A stretch of DNA of 64,000 nucleotides, from NCBI RefSeq assembly GCF_016808095.1, contig NC_068971.1:9436501-9500500 (forward strand), in the 5' to 3' direction. This document shows positions 33,664 to 47,462 of the stretch, in pieces. How positions within the stretch are numbered: position 1 is the first letter of the stretch; each line of letters opens with the position of its first letter. The translations under genes were made by a program, and so were the position numbers. The DNA is from Vigna angularis (lineage: Eukaryota; Streptophyta; Magnoliopsida; Fabales; Fabaceae). The notes beneath the pieces were generated by a model, which saw only the letters and a list, made by a program, of their open reading frames with translations, was not told the origin of the DNA and did not search any database.

Positions 33664-34440
33664 TTACCGATAATTTGTTAATAATATTTAAAATTCGTTG
33701 ATAAATTAAAATTATCAATTGTCAAAAATTTATTGTTAAAATCTTCATCAATAAATTTTACACATAGATTAAAAATTTTGTTGATGGAAATTGAGATCTG
33801 GTTCATCTTTTTTCTTTTTCCTTTTAACTTATCATTTTTCTTCTTTTAATATCTCCCACATTCCTCCTCCTCCTTTGTCACCACTGTTACCACTCTCACC
33901 GTTGTTTCTGTTCTTTGCCATCGCTAACTCATTTTTTCTTTTCTTGTACCTTCTCCTCTACTTCTTTCACTCTTCTTTCTCTCTTTTGTCTTTTCTCTTT
34001 CTCTTCCTTCACTGCAATTGCATCACTATGCCACCATTGTGTCTTTGACATCTCCTTCTCTTTCTCCTTATATTCTTTCTTTTTCTTTTCTTTTCTTCTC
34101 ACTTATCCACTTAAATTATAATGTATTTCTCGTCAGATTTAGGCAATAAATTTGCTACTTTTTATACTAATAAATTTATTGATTGAATAATTTGCTAGTA
34201 ATAAAAATTTAAAATTACCAATGAATTTTAAGATATATGATTACCGACGAATTTTATTGACAAAAAAAATTGTTGGGAATTGAAATGTGTATTAACGACA
34301 AAAATAAATTCATTGATGAAATTTGTAAATAATAAAAGATTTAAAATTCATCGATAAAATATGTCAATAACTTGAATCTATCAATGAATTCATTTTTGTT
34401 AGTAAAATTCCATTGATAATTCTAAAAAAATTGTAGTCCA
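33664..34440. mobile_element. CACTA-like terminal sequence (low confidence)
   Basis: The right side carries many repeats of short motifs such as ACCGACGAATTTT, TTCATCGATAAAAT and CATTGATAATTC, resembling the subterminal repeats of CACTA elements. It ends AAAAAAATTGTAGT, close to an inverted CACTACAA end. A CT-rich block (33800-34120) lies inside. The left end may be on the other side of the inserted gag-only element. Confidence 0.35.
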
Positions 34441-35023
34441 AACAATACAATATATTATGATAATTAAAGTATTACTACATTAACATCCTTCACATTTCAT
34501 ACTAAATATCACGGTCGTTGTGACAATAAATAAGAAACACAATAAATCATTATTGAATCACTTATAACCAATATGCAAGACTATTATCAACTACATATTA
34601 TTGGTTGAAAGAAACTTATCACACTCAAAACACCTTCTAAAAGACTCACACTAATCATATTCTAATAGAAAATAACATTTAATTTATTAGAATTCTTCAT
34701 GGATAAAAAACAAACTCAAGATCTTATATTAGATGATTACTTGCATTTGTTATTATTTTAATTCAAGTTTATTAAGATAACATTGTTGGATCAATCACTG
34801 GATTCAATGTATTTTCTGCTAGTATGAAACTTCTATTATGATTTTGTTCTTAAAAGACATCTCAAAATGTTTAAGGAGAAAGATATATTTAAGTTTATCT
34901 TAGTTGACTTTTAATTTATGTGAAATTATTGGACATATTAAAACAATCACAAAAAATGTAATAAAATAACATTATTTAAATTCTCACAACCTTATGTGAT
35001 CATAACATCAAGAAAAGGATATA
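34441..35023. other. Intergenic AT-rich DNA
   Basis: No feature was seen. Confidence 0.4.
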
Positions 35024-37348
35024 TGTAATAATATCCCATAATCTCACACTTCAAAATTCATAATTTATATATTGTAACATTACATTTACGGTAACATCCC
35101 GTAATCTCACACTTAAAAATTCACAGTTGATATATGTCTATACATGTTTTAAACTCATATTTCAAAAATCATAATTATAACTTGAGTTCTTCTACTTTAT
35201 TCTTCTATCTTTCTCTTCATTGGCACTGAGTCAGACGACATTCCTTCATCTGCTCCCGTATAACGAATTATATGATCATCGCACATACCCAAACACAAAC
35301 ACAAACAAGTAGGGTGAGCTAACATGCAACCAATCATTTATAAAACATGCATATTTACTTTGATGCACTCAACAAACCTCATATAATAATTATGTCAGAC
35401 ACACTCATACCATCATACAACAATCGCATCATAGATACTCATCCATATCTTTGATACACTCAATAGGAACTCCTTCCACAATACCCAATAGACACTCATT
35501 CCACAATACCCATTAGACACTTATCCCGACGATATGTTGATGAGCGGTCAACAGGAGGTTACACACTTGTGATGCCTTCTTAGTCCTCAATACTATGTCC
35601 AAAACCGGCACATAGACCAGGACCTCCTGCCCCTCTCACCACATAATTCATCCTTCTCTACCAAAGACTGGATGATTATTAGAGTATCAGGATAACCTCA
35701 AACTTCAGACCCTCAACATCAACATATACACACATACCATGGCATTACAGAATCTCTTTGCGAGACTCATACCATGCTCACATTCCTCGACTCATATTAT
35801 ACCATTACGAAATCTCCCCATAATACTATTCTACAATACCCAATAAACACTTATCCCGATGATATGGTGATGAGCGGTCAACAGGAGGTTACACACTTGT
35901 GATGCATTCTTAATCCTCAACACTATGTCCAAAATCGGCACATAGACCAGGACCTCCTGCTCCTCTCACCACATAATTCATCCTTCTCTACTTGAGACTG
36001 GATGATTATCAGAGTATCAGGATAACCTCCAACATGAGGACCCTCAACATCAAGATATACACAAATACCATATCATTACTGAATCTCTCCACGAGACTCA
36101 TACCATACTCATATTCCTCAACTCACATTATACCTTTACAAAATCTCCTCATAATACTCATATCATGTTCAGACACATAAATTTAAATCCAATATAATAA
36201 AATACAATCATCACAGAAATCATAAAAAATGAATATATCACAAAATAAATTAACAATTCTAAAAATATCACCGTAAATGGTCACCGGAGAAGAATCAAAC
36301 TCACCATAAACGCCAATACATATGACTAGTCACAACTTACTGGATTTGACAAGGGCTGTTCTATGATTAGGGATGTACCAACTCCGGTTTTTAAGATTCC
36401 TCTATCCTACCATCACAATTATAATTCATAATTCCATATCTACCACAACAACATGAATTAATGATACATTTTCATTCCAACGAGATATATTGCACAATAA
36501 TTTAACAATACATAATCTGTTCAACAAGATTTAAGTTAAAATCTTGTCGAGTAGACTTCTAGGAAAGAGATGTGCGTCACAATGGACAACTTAAGTACCA
36601 ATTCTTTTCTTAGCCAAAGTGTTCCTTAACTAGTTTTAACAATTTTTTTATTTACAGATCCAAAACAACAGCATATAATATTAACACCAAAATTCAATAT
36701 AGATAGATATATAGTAAGCATTAAAAGTATTCACACAGAATTTCAAGACATGAATAGTAATAAAACAATATTAAATCATAATATAAAAGCTTAGAAAGGT
36801 TAGCTCCCCTACCTCTATTCCAGACTTCTTTTGCTCCGAATTTGTTTCCCCGAAAACCCTCCAGAGCCTCTACTCTTCTTGCAACTAAAAATTTCTTCTT
36901 AACTCTTTCTTCTCTATTTCTCAAGTTTTCTCACTTGATTCTTCCTCTCTTTGTGCAAAATAGCCTCCCCTCTCATGGCTATTTATAGTCCAAAATTTTT
37001 ACTATTCATAAATTTTTTAATATTATTTATTATTTTAATATTATTTTATTATATTAATATCTTAATCACCACTTACATAATGGATTCCTCAATAATGCCT
37101 TAAAATCTGAAGTGCTTTATCCACTATCAATATTTTAATTTTTTTTTTAATTTTTTTTTTAATTTTTTTTAATTTTTTTTAAACAAAAAGGTAGAAAAGA
37201 ATTTGAATTCATGTTCTTGAAATCACTACAATTTTCTACCAATTAAGCTACCAAAATTTCTTATTATATTTTCTATTCACAAAGAAAATTATTACTACTA
37301 GTAACAAAATTGTTACTATTAAAGTAAATATTTTTCATGGGTCTTACA
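35024..37348. mobile_element. Probable solo LTR of a TGTAACATCCC-type gypsy family
   Basis: It begins TGTAATAATATCCCATAATC, ends CATGGGTCTTACA, and is flanked by ATATA and ATATC. The related start TGTAACATCCC occurs at 58244. A segment of about 340 bp is tandemly duplicated inside (about 35495-35830 and 35840-36170), with shared motifs GATGAGCGGTCAACAGGAGG and GACCAGGACCTCCTGC. No internal coding region is present. Confidence 0.55.
35495..36170. repeat. Tandem duplication of about 340 bp inside the LTR
   Basis: Both copies carry ACACTTATCCCGA, GCGGTCAACAGGAGGTTACA, CTTCTCTAC, TCAGGATAACCTC and ACCCTCAACATCAA in the same order. Confidence 0.8.
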
Positions 37349-39072
37349 ATATCTTTCTTTCTTAATAAGTTTTGTGCTTAATATTACACAATATTATCTC
37401 AAGTATCCTCACCATAGAGTAATAAAGAGACAACATACCAATAAATAATCAAAGTGTCTAACTAGATATCACTTAAAACATTCATATTTTTTTGTGTATC
37501 ATACAATCACTTCATACCATTTATAATATTCTAAAAACATATTTTCCTTATCAAATTCATAAAATAAAAAATAATTGAAGATAATTGACTTACCTTGTAA
37601 AAAAAATCTCTCAAATGACAGAGAAAATATCAAAGATTTAAAATACATAAAAACTAAAACATTATTCAAAATACAATAAAAACATCTTAAAAATATTTCA
37701 CCAATTTAATATCACTAAAATTAATGCATATAAACCTTTGGAGGTCATATCATGAAAACATTTCTACTTTAGTTTTGCTAATTTATTAAGATCCATTTCT
37801 ACTTTCCCAAAGTCAACATCAATTCAATAATTTCAATGTCACTAGTAATTTTACTATATTAACTTGATGAGGAAGTACCTCATAAATAAAAACAATTCAA
37901 TCATATAAACCAATTCAACATTTTAATCAAAATTACAAAAAAAAAATCAAATAAAAAAAAAATCAACCAACTATTTATATATATTCAATTTATTTATTCT
38001 TAACCAACACCACCATTTTAAGCCAACTTGAAACTAACCAAACTAACCCCCTTAAGTCTTTTCCAAAGTTCGTCAATAAAAGATTTCAAACACTAAGTTA
38101 AGTAAGGAAAGTTTTAAAACTTGCTCTTGTAGAACGTGATTCACAAACAAAACAATAATACCATCTAGACTAAATATTAGTCCAATTTGTTCATATTTCA
38201 CATGTTAAATATATACCCACCTCATACAAAACACGCAATGAAAAAAAATGAGATCTAATGAAAATTATTCTAAAACAAAATTTGATCAATTTGTCCCCAT
38301 CTTCATTATCTTTTACAAGTTAATTTCTAATTGGAGAAGATATTAAAAATGAAGTCAACATTAAGAGATTTAGAAATAATGAAATTTATAAAATGAAAAC
38401 TAAATTTATATATTAAATATAGCTTCAAACTTTTGACATTCATTTTGGTTACAATCATCTTTAGTAACATTAATAATCGGTTCTTCAATGAATTAGAGGC
38501 CAAGTAGATACATGCATAGGGCCATGCTTGATCAGAAACTTTGAAATTCAATTCAACACTTTAGGCTATCACATCTCTAGCAACAAAAAGGCGTCAACGG
38601 TATTTGAGTTATGCAATAATTTCATAAGCATTTATAATTTATGTGTATGATGTGACCTTCCTAAGTTGTAACGTTGTACGTCTATACTCAACATCCGTTG
38701 AAAATAGGATAAGTTAAAAATTAATATAATAAGATTGAACCTAGTCACGAAGTTTGGAATACAATTGCATCTAAATTTTAAAACATTACTGTCAGAAAAC
38801 ACCATGGGTAGGTCTTATAAGTAGCATAAAATTCGAGAAAGTGGAAAGATGGCAAATGGCACGACCTAGGGTAGTCTCTATCCAATATTAATTTAATATT
38901 TCAATGATTGGTCCTTTTGACATGCAAAAATAGAGAAAAGATTGATGATAGTTGATATATCAGGATAGGAAGAGCTATATGAAAAGGTTATAAGAAAAAG
39001 ACACATAATAATAAATTGACTGAGAATTATACATCCTGACTAAAATTAGAGGAGAAATTAACCAAGCCAATT

Positions 39073-39076
<4 letters not shown>
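37349..39076. other. Intergenic AT-rich DNA
   Basis: No gene or transposon signature was seen. Open frames are short and of low complexity. Confidence 0.4.

Positions 39077-39146
<70 letters not shown>
39077..39146. repeat. (TA)n microsatellite
   Basis: About 35 TA units. Confidence 0.95.
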
Positions 39147-39147
<1 letters not shown>

Positions 39148-40502
39148 TGAAAATTATATGAACATATATTACATAAATATAACTAGTTTTTATTCTTATA
39201 TGATTATATTATGTGATGTTATATGCTAGTAAGAGATTTTTCATAAAAAATATTTTTTTTTAAATTAGATTCATTTATACGTAAATGTAAAAAATAAAAT
39301 TGTTATAAAATAACTTATACAAAATAATTTATGGGAAACTAATTTTTAGTTATTAGAATTTTATTTTAATCGTAAAATTATTAAGTATTTAATAAAAATT
39401 GAATGCAGAAACTTGTTAAGAATGGAAATTGGCAGGATGAATGAGGAGATTAAAACTGAAAATATAAAAATTACACGGAACTTAAGACAAAATAAAAAGT
39501 ATATTAAACCATTTTTAAAATGTACATTTTAGGGTGGGAATATCAGTAGCACTTTGGCATGTTGATCTAAGAGAGACCAAAAAAGAAGTTTAAAGCTCTA
39601 TATAAAGAATTTGAATTTTTATTAAAAAGTATAAGTAAGGTGTATTTTTTGTGGCATTAAAACGTTGTGAAGTGATAACTTATATTTGCTAAAATAAATC
39701 ATGAAATTAATCTCTTTTTTCTATCACATTAAATAATATTTAATTTCTTTCTTTTTTAAAATCCTAAATTTGATTTTATAAACAAGAACAATATAATATT
39801 AAAATCACTATTCCTCTAAAATTCATTTTTCTAAAGTTTTTGTCTTCTTTATAAGCTTATGATCTTCTCAATTATCTATTTAACAATTAAAGATTGTGAG
39901 TAGGGGAGTTGGACAAGGACAACTGATCGGTTTCTTCTTTTAAGTAAGCGGATTTTTGTCATTTTTATTGATTCAATTTGTTTATCGTTAGAGTCATTAA
40001 TGTGAGTATTTGTTGATCAATGATCATAATGGTATGGTATGACCATTCTCATGTTTCTATGTGTAAAACATTTGTAAGTTTGAAGATGGTTGTGTCTTAG
40101 AACAGTTTTAAGTTGTCTTGCCAAGTGAAGTAAGTTAATTTTAGCTTTTACATGTTGAACTTTGTTTTAATTGTTTGTTATGAATAGAATGATGTGTGAT
40201 ATTGAGCTTGTGAATATTGATTATTTTGATTTGTGTTGATTGAATGATATTAAATTTGTTAAGCTTGATATTTTAATATATGTGATATATTAAAATTGTG
40301 ATAAATGGTGTTGTGGTATGCTCGGTGATCCAAGGGAAATTCATCTTTTAGTGGATAATTTAAATACAGAAAAGATATATTACTTTGATTATTTGAGATT
40401 GAAGCCAAATTTCTTTCCTTAAATAAAATAATTAAAAATAATAATAAAACTTTTGAAAATTTCACATATCTTTTAACATTAGTTGTTTAATAATGAAAAT
40501 AA

Positions 40503-40506
<4 letters not shown>

Positions 40507-40549
<43 letters not shown>
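40507..40549. repeat. (TA)n microsatellite
   Basis: About 21 TA units. Confidence 0.95.
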
Positions 40550-40551
<2 letters not shown>

Positions 40552-40686
40552 ATGCAACCAAAACCTATAAATTCATAATATTTTTAAAATTGTCACAACT
40601 TTTTTAATATATTATATTATTCGAAACTGAAACTTATAGGATGAATTAAAAAAACAAATTTACACCAATTAATGCACCCCCAATAC

Positions 40687-40689
<3 letters not shown>

Positions 40690-40745
<56 letters not shown>
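40690..40745. repeat. (TA)n microsatellite
   Basis: About 28 TA units. Confidence 0.95.
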
Positions 40746-40750
<5 letters not shown>

Positions 40751-42599
40751 TGACTTTTCCATCTTGTTTATTATCTTATAAAAAATGAACTATTAATATG
40801 CAAAATTAAATTATTCTAATGTTTTAAAAACAATACATAAACTAATCATACATATATTTCAAAACAATTTTTAAATTTATCTATTTCTTTTATTAAAACT
40901 TAATAATATTCATGAATACACAAAAATATTTGTTTTTAAAAAGAAAAAAAAAGAGAATATGAATTATTTCAAATAACTATTTTTACACACATTCCTAACT
41001 ACTAATCTTCTATCAACCATGACAAATATGATATTCTCACAAATACTTTTTGAATGTAAAATACAAATATATCATCCCTAAATAACAAATTAATTGTTCT
41101 TATATTTTCAAAAAAAAAGCATTTAATGCGAAGTTTTAAATCCTACAAAGTTCTCAATCCTAAACATTTACGTTTTCATTAAGGTCAACATCATGTGATG
41201 ATTCTGTGAGCTGGGGAACAGCTTATAATAAGTATAAAAAAATTATACATTTTTCGGTTTTGTGGCTTGTTTTCAGTTTCATCTCTTAAAATTAAATATC
41301 CAATTCACGTTACGTTTTCCATCCTTTTGAAGAAAAACCTCAGTTTCATTCCCCTTTCATCTCTCTGAATTTGTCATTAAAAATTAGTATTCATTACTTC
41401 TTTCCAAATACCAAAAATTGTAAACTTCCATCGAATATACAATTTTACACTAATTATTTTGAATGGCAATAAACTTATAAATAGTATTTTTTTTAAAATA
41501 GAAAAAAGTTTAGTACACTACTAATCTTAATATTCCTTGTTCTTCTGGAAATAAATTATTCCTCGACATTATCCTTTTCTCTCTGTTATTAATACCACCA
41601 TTCCTTTTTCATGACACTTCTTTCTACTTATGCATTATTTATTTATACATATACACTGATATAATTTATACATATACATATATACATACACACTAATATA
41701 ATTTATTTGTATTAATTATTTTATTAAGGTATGGTTTCAAATTGATCTGGCAATTTAACTTTCACTAACATTTATTTTCTTTAGTTTGAAAAATATAACA
41801 CTCTTCATTCATAAATTTTAATGAGATTTTATTTTAGCACGGAATTTTTTTATCAACAAAATGCACCAACTTAAATAAATAATTTGTAATGAATTGCAAA
41901 AAAAAAATGTAGATAATAAACTATAATTGAATCGTGCTATAGACTTTTAATGTGAAAATTATTGAATAGGGAATTTTGGTTTATATCAGTTGTCATTTAA
42001 ATATAGATGAAGCAAGTCAAATCTGGGTGAAATCATAACACTACATTTTGAGTACAAAGAATTAGTCAACTTTTTATACAACCTTCTATACAAGATAAAC
42101 AACTTGCCATAATAAAAGAAAAACATATTTTAATGGGACAATTATTAAATATGAGATTTTGATTATATCAATTCTCATGTTGGTCTAAATGAAATGAGTA
42201 AAATCGTAATCAAATTAAAATGTTTTTGGTAGAATAAAATAAAAGAAAAGATAACCGAAACCAATTCATTTACGATGGTAACATGTTTTCAGTTTTTAAT
42301 TATGATTAAACATCTTAGTATTGTTATTAATCAATTAAAAATTATTTAGTTTAATATAAACTTTAAATAAATTTTATAAAAATTAATAAATGGTTGAACA
42401 AGAATTTTGAATTCATGAATATATTGTAATAAAACTCAACGTGTACAGAACAGCTAGCAGCATGCAACTCCAACTTAAATAAAGTAATTAAAATTTGAAT
42501 AAATAATTAAGAGCATTAAATTAGTGATTAAATATTTTGTCCCTTGCAATAATTTTGTTAAATTTAATTAATCTCTTAAACTTAAATCTGTAGAAAAAA

Positions 42600-43011
42600 A
42601 AAGGCAACGTATAGTAACAGAGAGTGCTTATTCATATTACTTATTCATTCATTCAATCCAATTCAATTCAGCACAAACAAACAGTCCACTCATCGTCCAT
42701 TCATTTCACACAAACACACAGTCCAAGCAAAGCAAGAACCAAAGAGAAGAACCTGATTCCACCGCCACACTCTTCTCTCTCTCTATCTCTTCTTCTTCTT
42801 CTTCTCATCGACTCTTTCACCATGGGTGTGTGTGTCTCTCTCTCTACACACGCACTCGTTTAAATAATAACGCGTCTTTCTCTTCCGTCATGCTCTCACA
42901 ACTCCCCATGAAGACGCATAACACCATTATATAACGACAGCAACACCTCTCACGTCAAACGCCACCACAAGCCCTTCAGTTTCGGTTTCTTTCTGATTCA
43001 TCGGTCAAACA
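42600..43011 (+). promoter_or_regulatory. Methyltransferase 5' region with possible upstream ORFs
   Basis: A TATA-like ATTATATAACG lies at about 42926-42936, about 80 nt before the start codon. Upstream of it is leader-like, CT-rich DNA (about 42765-42805). If transcription starts further upstream, two short uORFs would be present: one at 42822 in a strong context (CACCATGG, 13 codons) and one at 42889 (14 codons). Which start is used cannot be decided from sequence. Confidence 0.45.
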
Positions 43012-43707
43012 ATGGCCAACTGGGCAGCCCTAGTTCAGAATTGCGTTTCCAAGAAGCAAAACAAACAACTCACAAGACTCTACTTTCTCACCTTCACCAC
43101 CTTCCTCTGCACCCTTTTCTACCTCCTAGGCCTCTGGCACCACTCTCCGCCCTCACTAGCCGCCGTTTCAGCCGGCACACACCTCTCTGGCGCCCGCAAC
43201 TGCCCCGACCCAACATCAAAACTCCTCTCCAATTCCATTTCCAATTCAACTTTGGATTTTTCCGCTACCCATTTCGCTCCCGATCCCGAGGAGTCGGCGC
43301 GTGGGTTCCACGCGCCGCCTTGTGATCCGACGCTGGCGGAGTACACTCCCTGCGAGGACGTGCAACGGTCGCTGTTGTTCCCTCGCGAGGACTTGATCTA
43401 CCGCGAGCGGCACTGTCCCGTGGAGGCTGAGGTGCTGCGGTGCCGGATTCCGGCGCCGTTCGGATACCGTGTGCCGCTGCGGTGGCCGGAGAGCCGCGAT
43501 GCTGCGTGGTTCGCGAACGTGCCACACAAGGAGCTGACCGTGGAGAAGAAGAACCAGAACTGGGTCCGGTTCGAGGGAGACCGGTTCAGGTTCCCAGGGG
43601 GTGGGACCATGTTTCCACGTGGCGCAGGTGCGTACATTGATGACATCGGAAAACTCATTAATCTAAAAGATGGGTCCATCCGAACCGCCTTAGACACTGG
43701 CTGTGGG
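43012..43707 (+). CDS. PMT exon 1
   Basis: It encodes residues 1-232: cytosolic tail, membrane anchor, luminal stem and the start of the catalytic domain, ending inside the SAM motif (DTGCG). The donor is GGCTGTGGG|GTACGT. It is markedly more GC-rich than its surroundings. The open frame continues into the intron to 43911, but the family sequence resumes in exon 2. Confidence 0.93.
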
Positions 43708-46700
43708 GTACGTACTTTCTTTGAACCGGTTCGGTTTAAGAGTTTCATTCTTTCAAATTACACTGTTTTCTTGTTTAATTTTACTGTAACACTTGTTTTC
43801 GGATCTTCATTTTCGATTAAAAAATTTCTATATGCTTGTATTTTGAAAATAAAAATTCTGAATATCATATTCTTTTATTCGATATACGAATTACATTCTG
43901 TTTCTGATTGAAAATTGAGAGGCCTGAATCTCAATTCGTAATTTATTTTATTTTGTTTTCTAATGTTTTTTAGTTTTAGTTGAACCGGGCGGGTCACCAC
44001 CTTTCCATGGATTTTTGTTTACTTTTGATTATTTTATTTTATTTTTCTGTAGAAGCTTTATGTTTGTGTTTGGTTTCAGGTGAACCGAGTGGTTCGCCTC
44101 TTTTCCATTGGTGGTTTAACAACTATAGAATAATGGGTCCACCCTTGACCAATTGGGTTTTTCCGGAAAAGATAAACTCTTTTTCTGGTATTAATAATAA
44201 TGGGAAATTTTGTCTTATTTGAAATGTTTCGAAAAGAGAATGAGGATGAATCGGGATTGTAAATGCTACGTATTCTTTCCTTCTATGCTTCAAAAAATGT
44301 TATTTTTTATGGAATGGAATATCTTATTTGAGTGATCATGTGGGTGAAAGAAGAAAAAAAAGGTCGAAAATTGATCAAAATTAAATCCCGCAAATTTTGT
44401 CTCAGCATGTTCTTCCAATTTTTTAAAATATATTTTTAATACTTTCCTATTTTTTTATAACATGTGATGGTGGCCCTTCTTTGTGAATGCCATGAATTAA
44501 TAGATAAGGATTTGAGTGATGATATTAGAGACGTGAAAATTGGAACTACGAATTTGTCCAGTTGTGAAGGGAGGAAAGTGAAATGGGAATCACATAAAAC
44601 TAGTTTACAAAACAATCTACTTAATTCTTCAGATCGAAGTAAAGTGCGATCTTGACTATGACAATAAAGTACTACGCAATTGGCCAAACATACTAAATAT
44701 ATTTTTCAATTCAATCGGTGCTAATCATGGTTATAATATTATTGGAATTTATGTTGTTCGTTGAAGAATCTCTGGAAAGGACAATCTTGATTAAGGAGTT
44801 AGATGTTGATGCCTAACCAACCATCGCAATTATGCTTTCTTCATCTGATTTGCAATTTACTTCATCAAACTTCATTATTAGAAGAAGACATTTTGTTGGA
44901 CCCCTCAAGCTTATTTCTCATGGTTTTGAAACATGTTCCATTACGAGCATTATTTTGGTAATCACATTGGAATGGTTTTCTGTTAAAAATTTGGAACACA
45001 TTGTAAGCCTATTACTATTGACATGGTTAATTACCAGAAGAAGTTCATTTTTGTATGTCACAAATTCTCCATTTGGCCTAATTTAATGATTTGTTTATAC
45101 CATTCAGGTTGCAAGTTGGGGAGCATATCTTCTGTCACGAGACATTTTAGCAGTGTCATTTGCACCAAGAGATACACACGAAGCTCAAGTTCAATTTGCT
45201 CTTGAACGAGGGGTTCCTGCATTGATTGGAGTTCTTGCCTCAATTAGGCTTCCTTACCCTTCAAGGGCCTTTGACATGGCACACTGCTCACGTTGCCTCA
45301 TTCCCTGGGGCCAGAGAGGTACATATAATAAATTCATCAAATCTTGTTTCGTGTGCACATTTTTGTGTGGACTAATTTTTGTTTTTTCTGGTTTTCAATG
45401 GTGATGTTGGCAGAGGGAATTTATTTGACAGAAGTTGATCGAGTGCTGCGTCCAGGTGGTTACTGGATTCTTTCAGGGCCACCGATAAATTGGCAGAGCC
45501 ACTGGAAGGGTTGGGAGAGGACTCGTGAGAGTCTCAATGAGGAACAAGATACAATAGAGAAAGTGGCAAAAAGCCTATGCTGGAAAAAATTGGTGCAAAA
45601 GGGTGACCTTGCCATATGGCAGAAGCCCACCAATCATATACATTGCAAAATAACAAGAAAAGTCTTCAAGAATAGACCCTTTTGTATGGCAAAGGATCCA
45701 GACACAGCATGGTAACGGCAGTACCAATCTTAAGATGGCTAAAATGTGTTTTAGCAAAATTGATTCTATTTCCATGGTTTTAGAAACATATATAATTGGT
45801 GGCAGATTTAGGATGAGAATAGACCCTTATGGCTGAAAGTTGAGAGACCTAAAATACGTCTTAGATGAAGATAATTCTCGGATAGTGAAGCTTTAGGTTG
45901 CCAGTATTGCAGATAGATCGACTTACAATCACTGTCACTGTTAGTTCCGTGTGCTATTGATTTTGCTTTTGAGCCTATAGCTTTTCTATTTTCTCTTTTC
46001 TAAGGATAAAAAGCAAATTATGCTTGCTGCCAATGAGAGTTTAGTAGTGATACCAAAACCACTTGGAAGATAAAGCTTTTAAAGTGACTAGTCAGTAGTC
46101 AGTGCAACCATAATCTATGTCGCTTTTTCCATCTTGTTTCTCACTCCATTCCCTTACCTTCCCGAATCTAGCTGATCAGCCAAAAGGAGAAGATTCTGTC
46201 TGGCCCCTAATGTTAAATATTTTGTTTACATGCTTTTGGCGACCTTTTCACTTTTAACATTTTGTTTCGTTGTCAGGTACACCAAAATGGAGACCTGCTT
46301 GACACCACTGCCAGAGGTGAATGACGTCAGTGAAGTTAGTGGTGGCAAATTATCAAATTGGCCCGAGAGATTAACAGCAGTGCCACCAAGGATTAGTAGT
46401 GGAAGCTTGAAGGGAATTACGGCTGACATGTTTAAAGAAAACACAGAGTTATGGAAGAAGAGAGTAGCATACTACAAGAGCTTGGACTATCAGCTAGCAG
46501 AGCGTGGTAGATACCGTAATCTGCTTGATATGAATGCTTTCTTGGGAGGCTTTGCAGCTGCACTGATTGATGATCCTCTGTGGGTCATGAACACTGTCCC
46601 TGTTGAGGCCGAGTTCAACACCCTTGGTGTCATATATGAACGTGGATTGATTGGAACCTACCAAAACTGGTATGCCTTTCTTCCATAATAGTAAATTAGT

Positions 46701-47462
46701 AGAGGGACTCATTCTAGGAAAAGTAGAACATAGTTGGGTAGAAAGTAGCTTTCTCATTGACTAATTAGATTAGAAGCATATCTCACTTCAGCTTAATTTC
46801 TGTTCATCACTGCTAAATGCTTAAACACAACTCAAGTGGTACCAACTTTTGTCCTTTTTACCATAGACAGGGCACTGTTATACAGATACACTTGTTTTCA
46901 ATCTATTATTATGAATGATTTAGAAACCAAATCTTTGTCTTTACACTTTTCAACACTAACTACTTTTGCTTACAGGTGTGAAGCAATGTCCACATACCCA
47001 AGAACTTACGACTTCATACACGGTGACTCAGTTTTCAGCCTATACCAAAACAGGTATTTCTCAATTTGGTCAGCTAAAAAATGTTACAGGGATGGCATCT
47101 CCTACTTTCGAAGTTGACTAAGTACTACTTCAATAGTTGATTGAAAGACTTGAAAACTGACAGATAACTACTTCAATGGTGGTTCAATAATTTAAAAATT
47201 GTATTAAATAATTGTCTTAACCTGTGGCAGGTGTAAAATGGAGGACATTCTTCTTGAGATGGATAGAATTTTGCGGCCACAGGGCAGTGTGATCCTGCGT
47301 GATGACGTGGATGTGTTGTTGAAGGTGAAGAAATTTGCAGATGCAATGGAATGGGATTCCAGAATCGCAGACCATGAAAAGGGGCCTCACCAGAGAGAAA
47401 AGATATTCTTTGCTGTTAAGAAATACTGGACCGCTCCACCCCCAGAACAAAAATCAACATAG
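43012..47462 (+). CDS. Probable methyltransferase, PMT15/PMT16 type (QUA2-like, DUF248 family), six exons
   Basis: Exons: 43012-43707, 45108-45318, 45414-45711, 46277-46669, 46976-47053, 47231-47462. All use GT-AG; they total 1908 nt and 635 residues. The protein is a type II membrane protein with a membrane segment at about residues 23-42 ([20 protein letters not shown]). The SAM-binding motif ALDTGCG (residues 226-232) continues as [12 protein letters not shown] in exon 2. Family blocks follow: [22 protein letters not shown] (about 309-320) and [17 protein letters not shown] (482-498), then [12 protein letters not shown] and [10 protein letters not shown]. These Golgi proteins are linked to methylation of cell-wall pectin (homogalacturonan) for QUA2/QUA3 relatives; the substrate here is not shown. 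The closest type is judged from remembered PMT15 sequences. The gene looks intact. Confidence 0.93.
43708..45107 (+). other. PMT intron 1
   Basis: A 1400-nt intron that interrupts the SAM-binding motif codons. It contains a degenerate direct repeat (GAACCGGGCGGGTCACCACC near 43983 and GAACCGAGTGGTTCGCCTC near 44082). No other feature is seen. Confidence 0.85.
45108..45318 (+). CDS. PMT exon 2
   Basis: The acceptor is CATTCAG|GTTGCAAGT and the donor CCAGAGAG|GTACAT. It encodes [20 protein letters not shown] through CLIPWGQR and ends with one base of the next codon. Confidence 0.93.
45414..45711 (+). CDS. PMT exon 3
   Basis: The acceptor is TTGGCAG|AGGGAATT and the donor ACAGCATG|GTAACG. It encodes [20 protein letters not shown] through [11 protein letters not shown] (split Trp codon). 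Confidence 0.93.
45712..46276 (+). other. PMT intron 3
   Basis: A 565-nt intron with no further feature seen. Confidence 0.85.
46277..46669 (+). CDS. PMT exon 4
   Basis: The acceptor is TTGTCAG|GTACACC and the donor CAAAACTG|GTATGC. It encodes [16 protein letters not shown] through GLIGTYQNW, including the second methyltransferase-like half ([11 protein letters not shown]). Confidence 0.93.
46976..47053 (+). CDS. PMT exon 5
   Basis: The acceptor is CTTACAG|GTGTGAAG and the donor CCAAAACAG|GTATTT. It encodes [20 protein letters not shown] and SLYQN; 78 nt. Confidence 0.92.
47231..47462 (+). CDS. PMT exon 6 and stop
   Basis: The acceptor is TGTGGCAG|GTGTAAAA. It encodes [20 protein letters not shown] through [11 protein letters not shown] and ends in TAG. 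Confidence 0.93.

Larger units (their letters stand above)
39147..42560. other. Long AT-rich intergenic region
   Basis: No coding region was seen. Two further (TA)n tracts lie at about 40507-40549 and 40690-40745. Upstream regulatory DNA of the methyltransferase gene is presumably in the right-hand part, but no specific element was identified. Confidence 0.45.

Noticed and set aside
33791..34121. Phe/Leu/Ser-rich plus-strand frames
   Set aside because: These come from a CT-rich tract and are not membrane proteins.
43246..43748. Several overlapping open frames on the minus strand of PMT exon 1
   Set aside because: They are shadows caused by the GC-rich coding exon; family motifs fit only the plus-strand frame.
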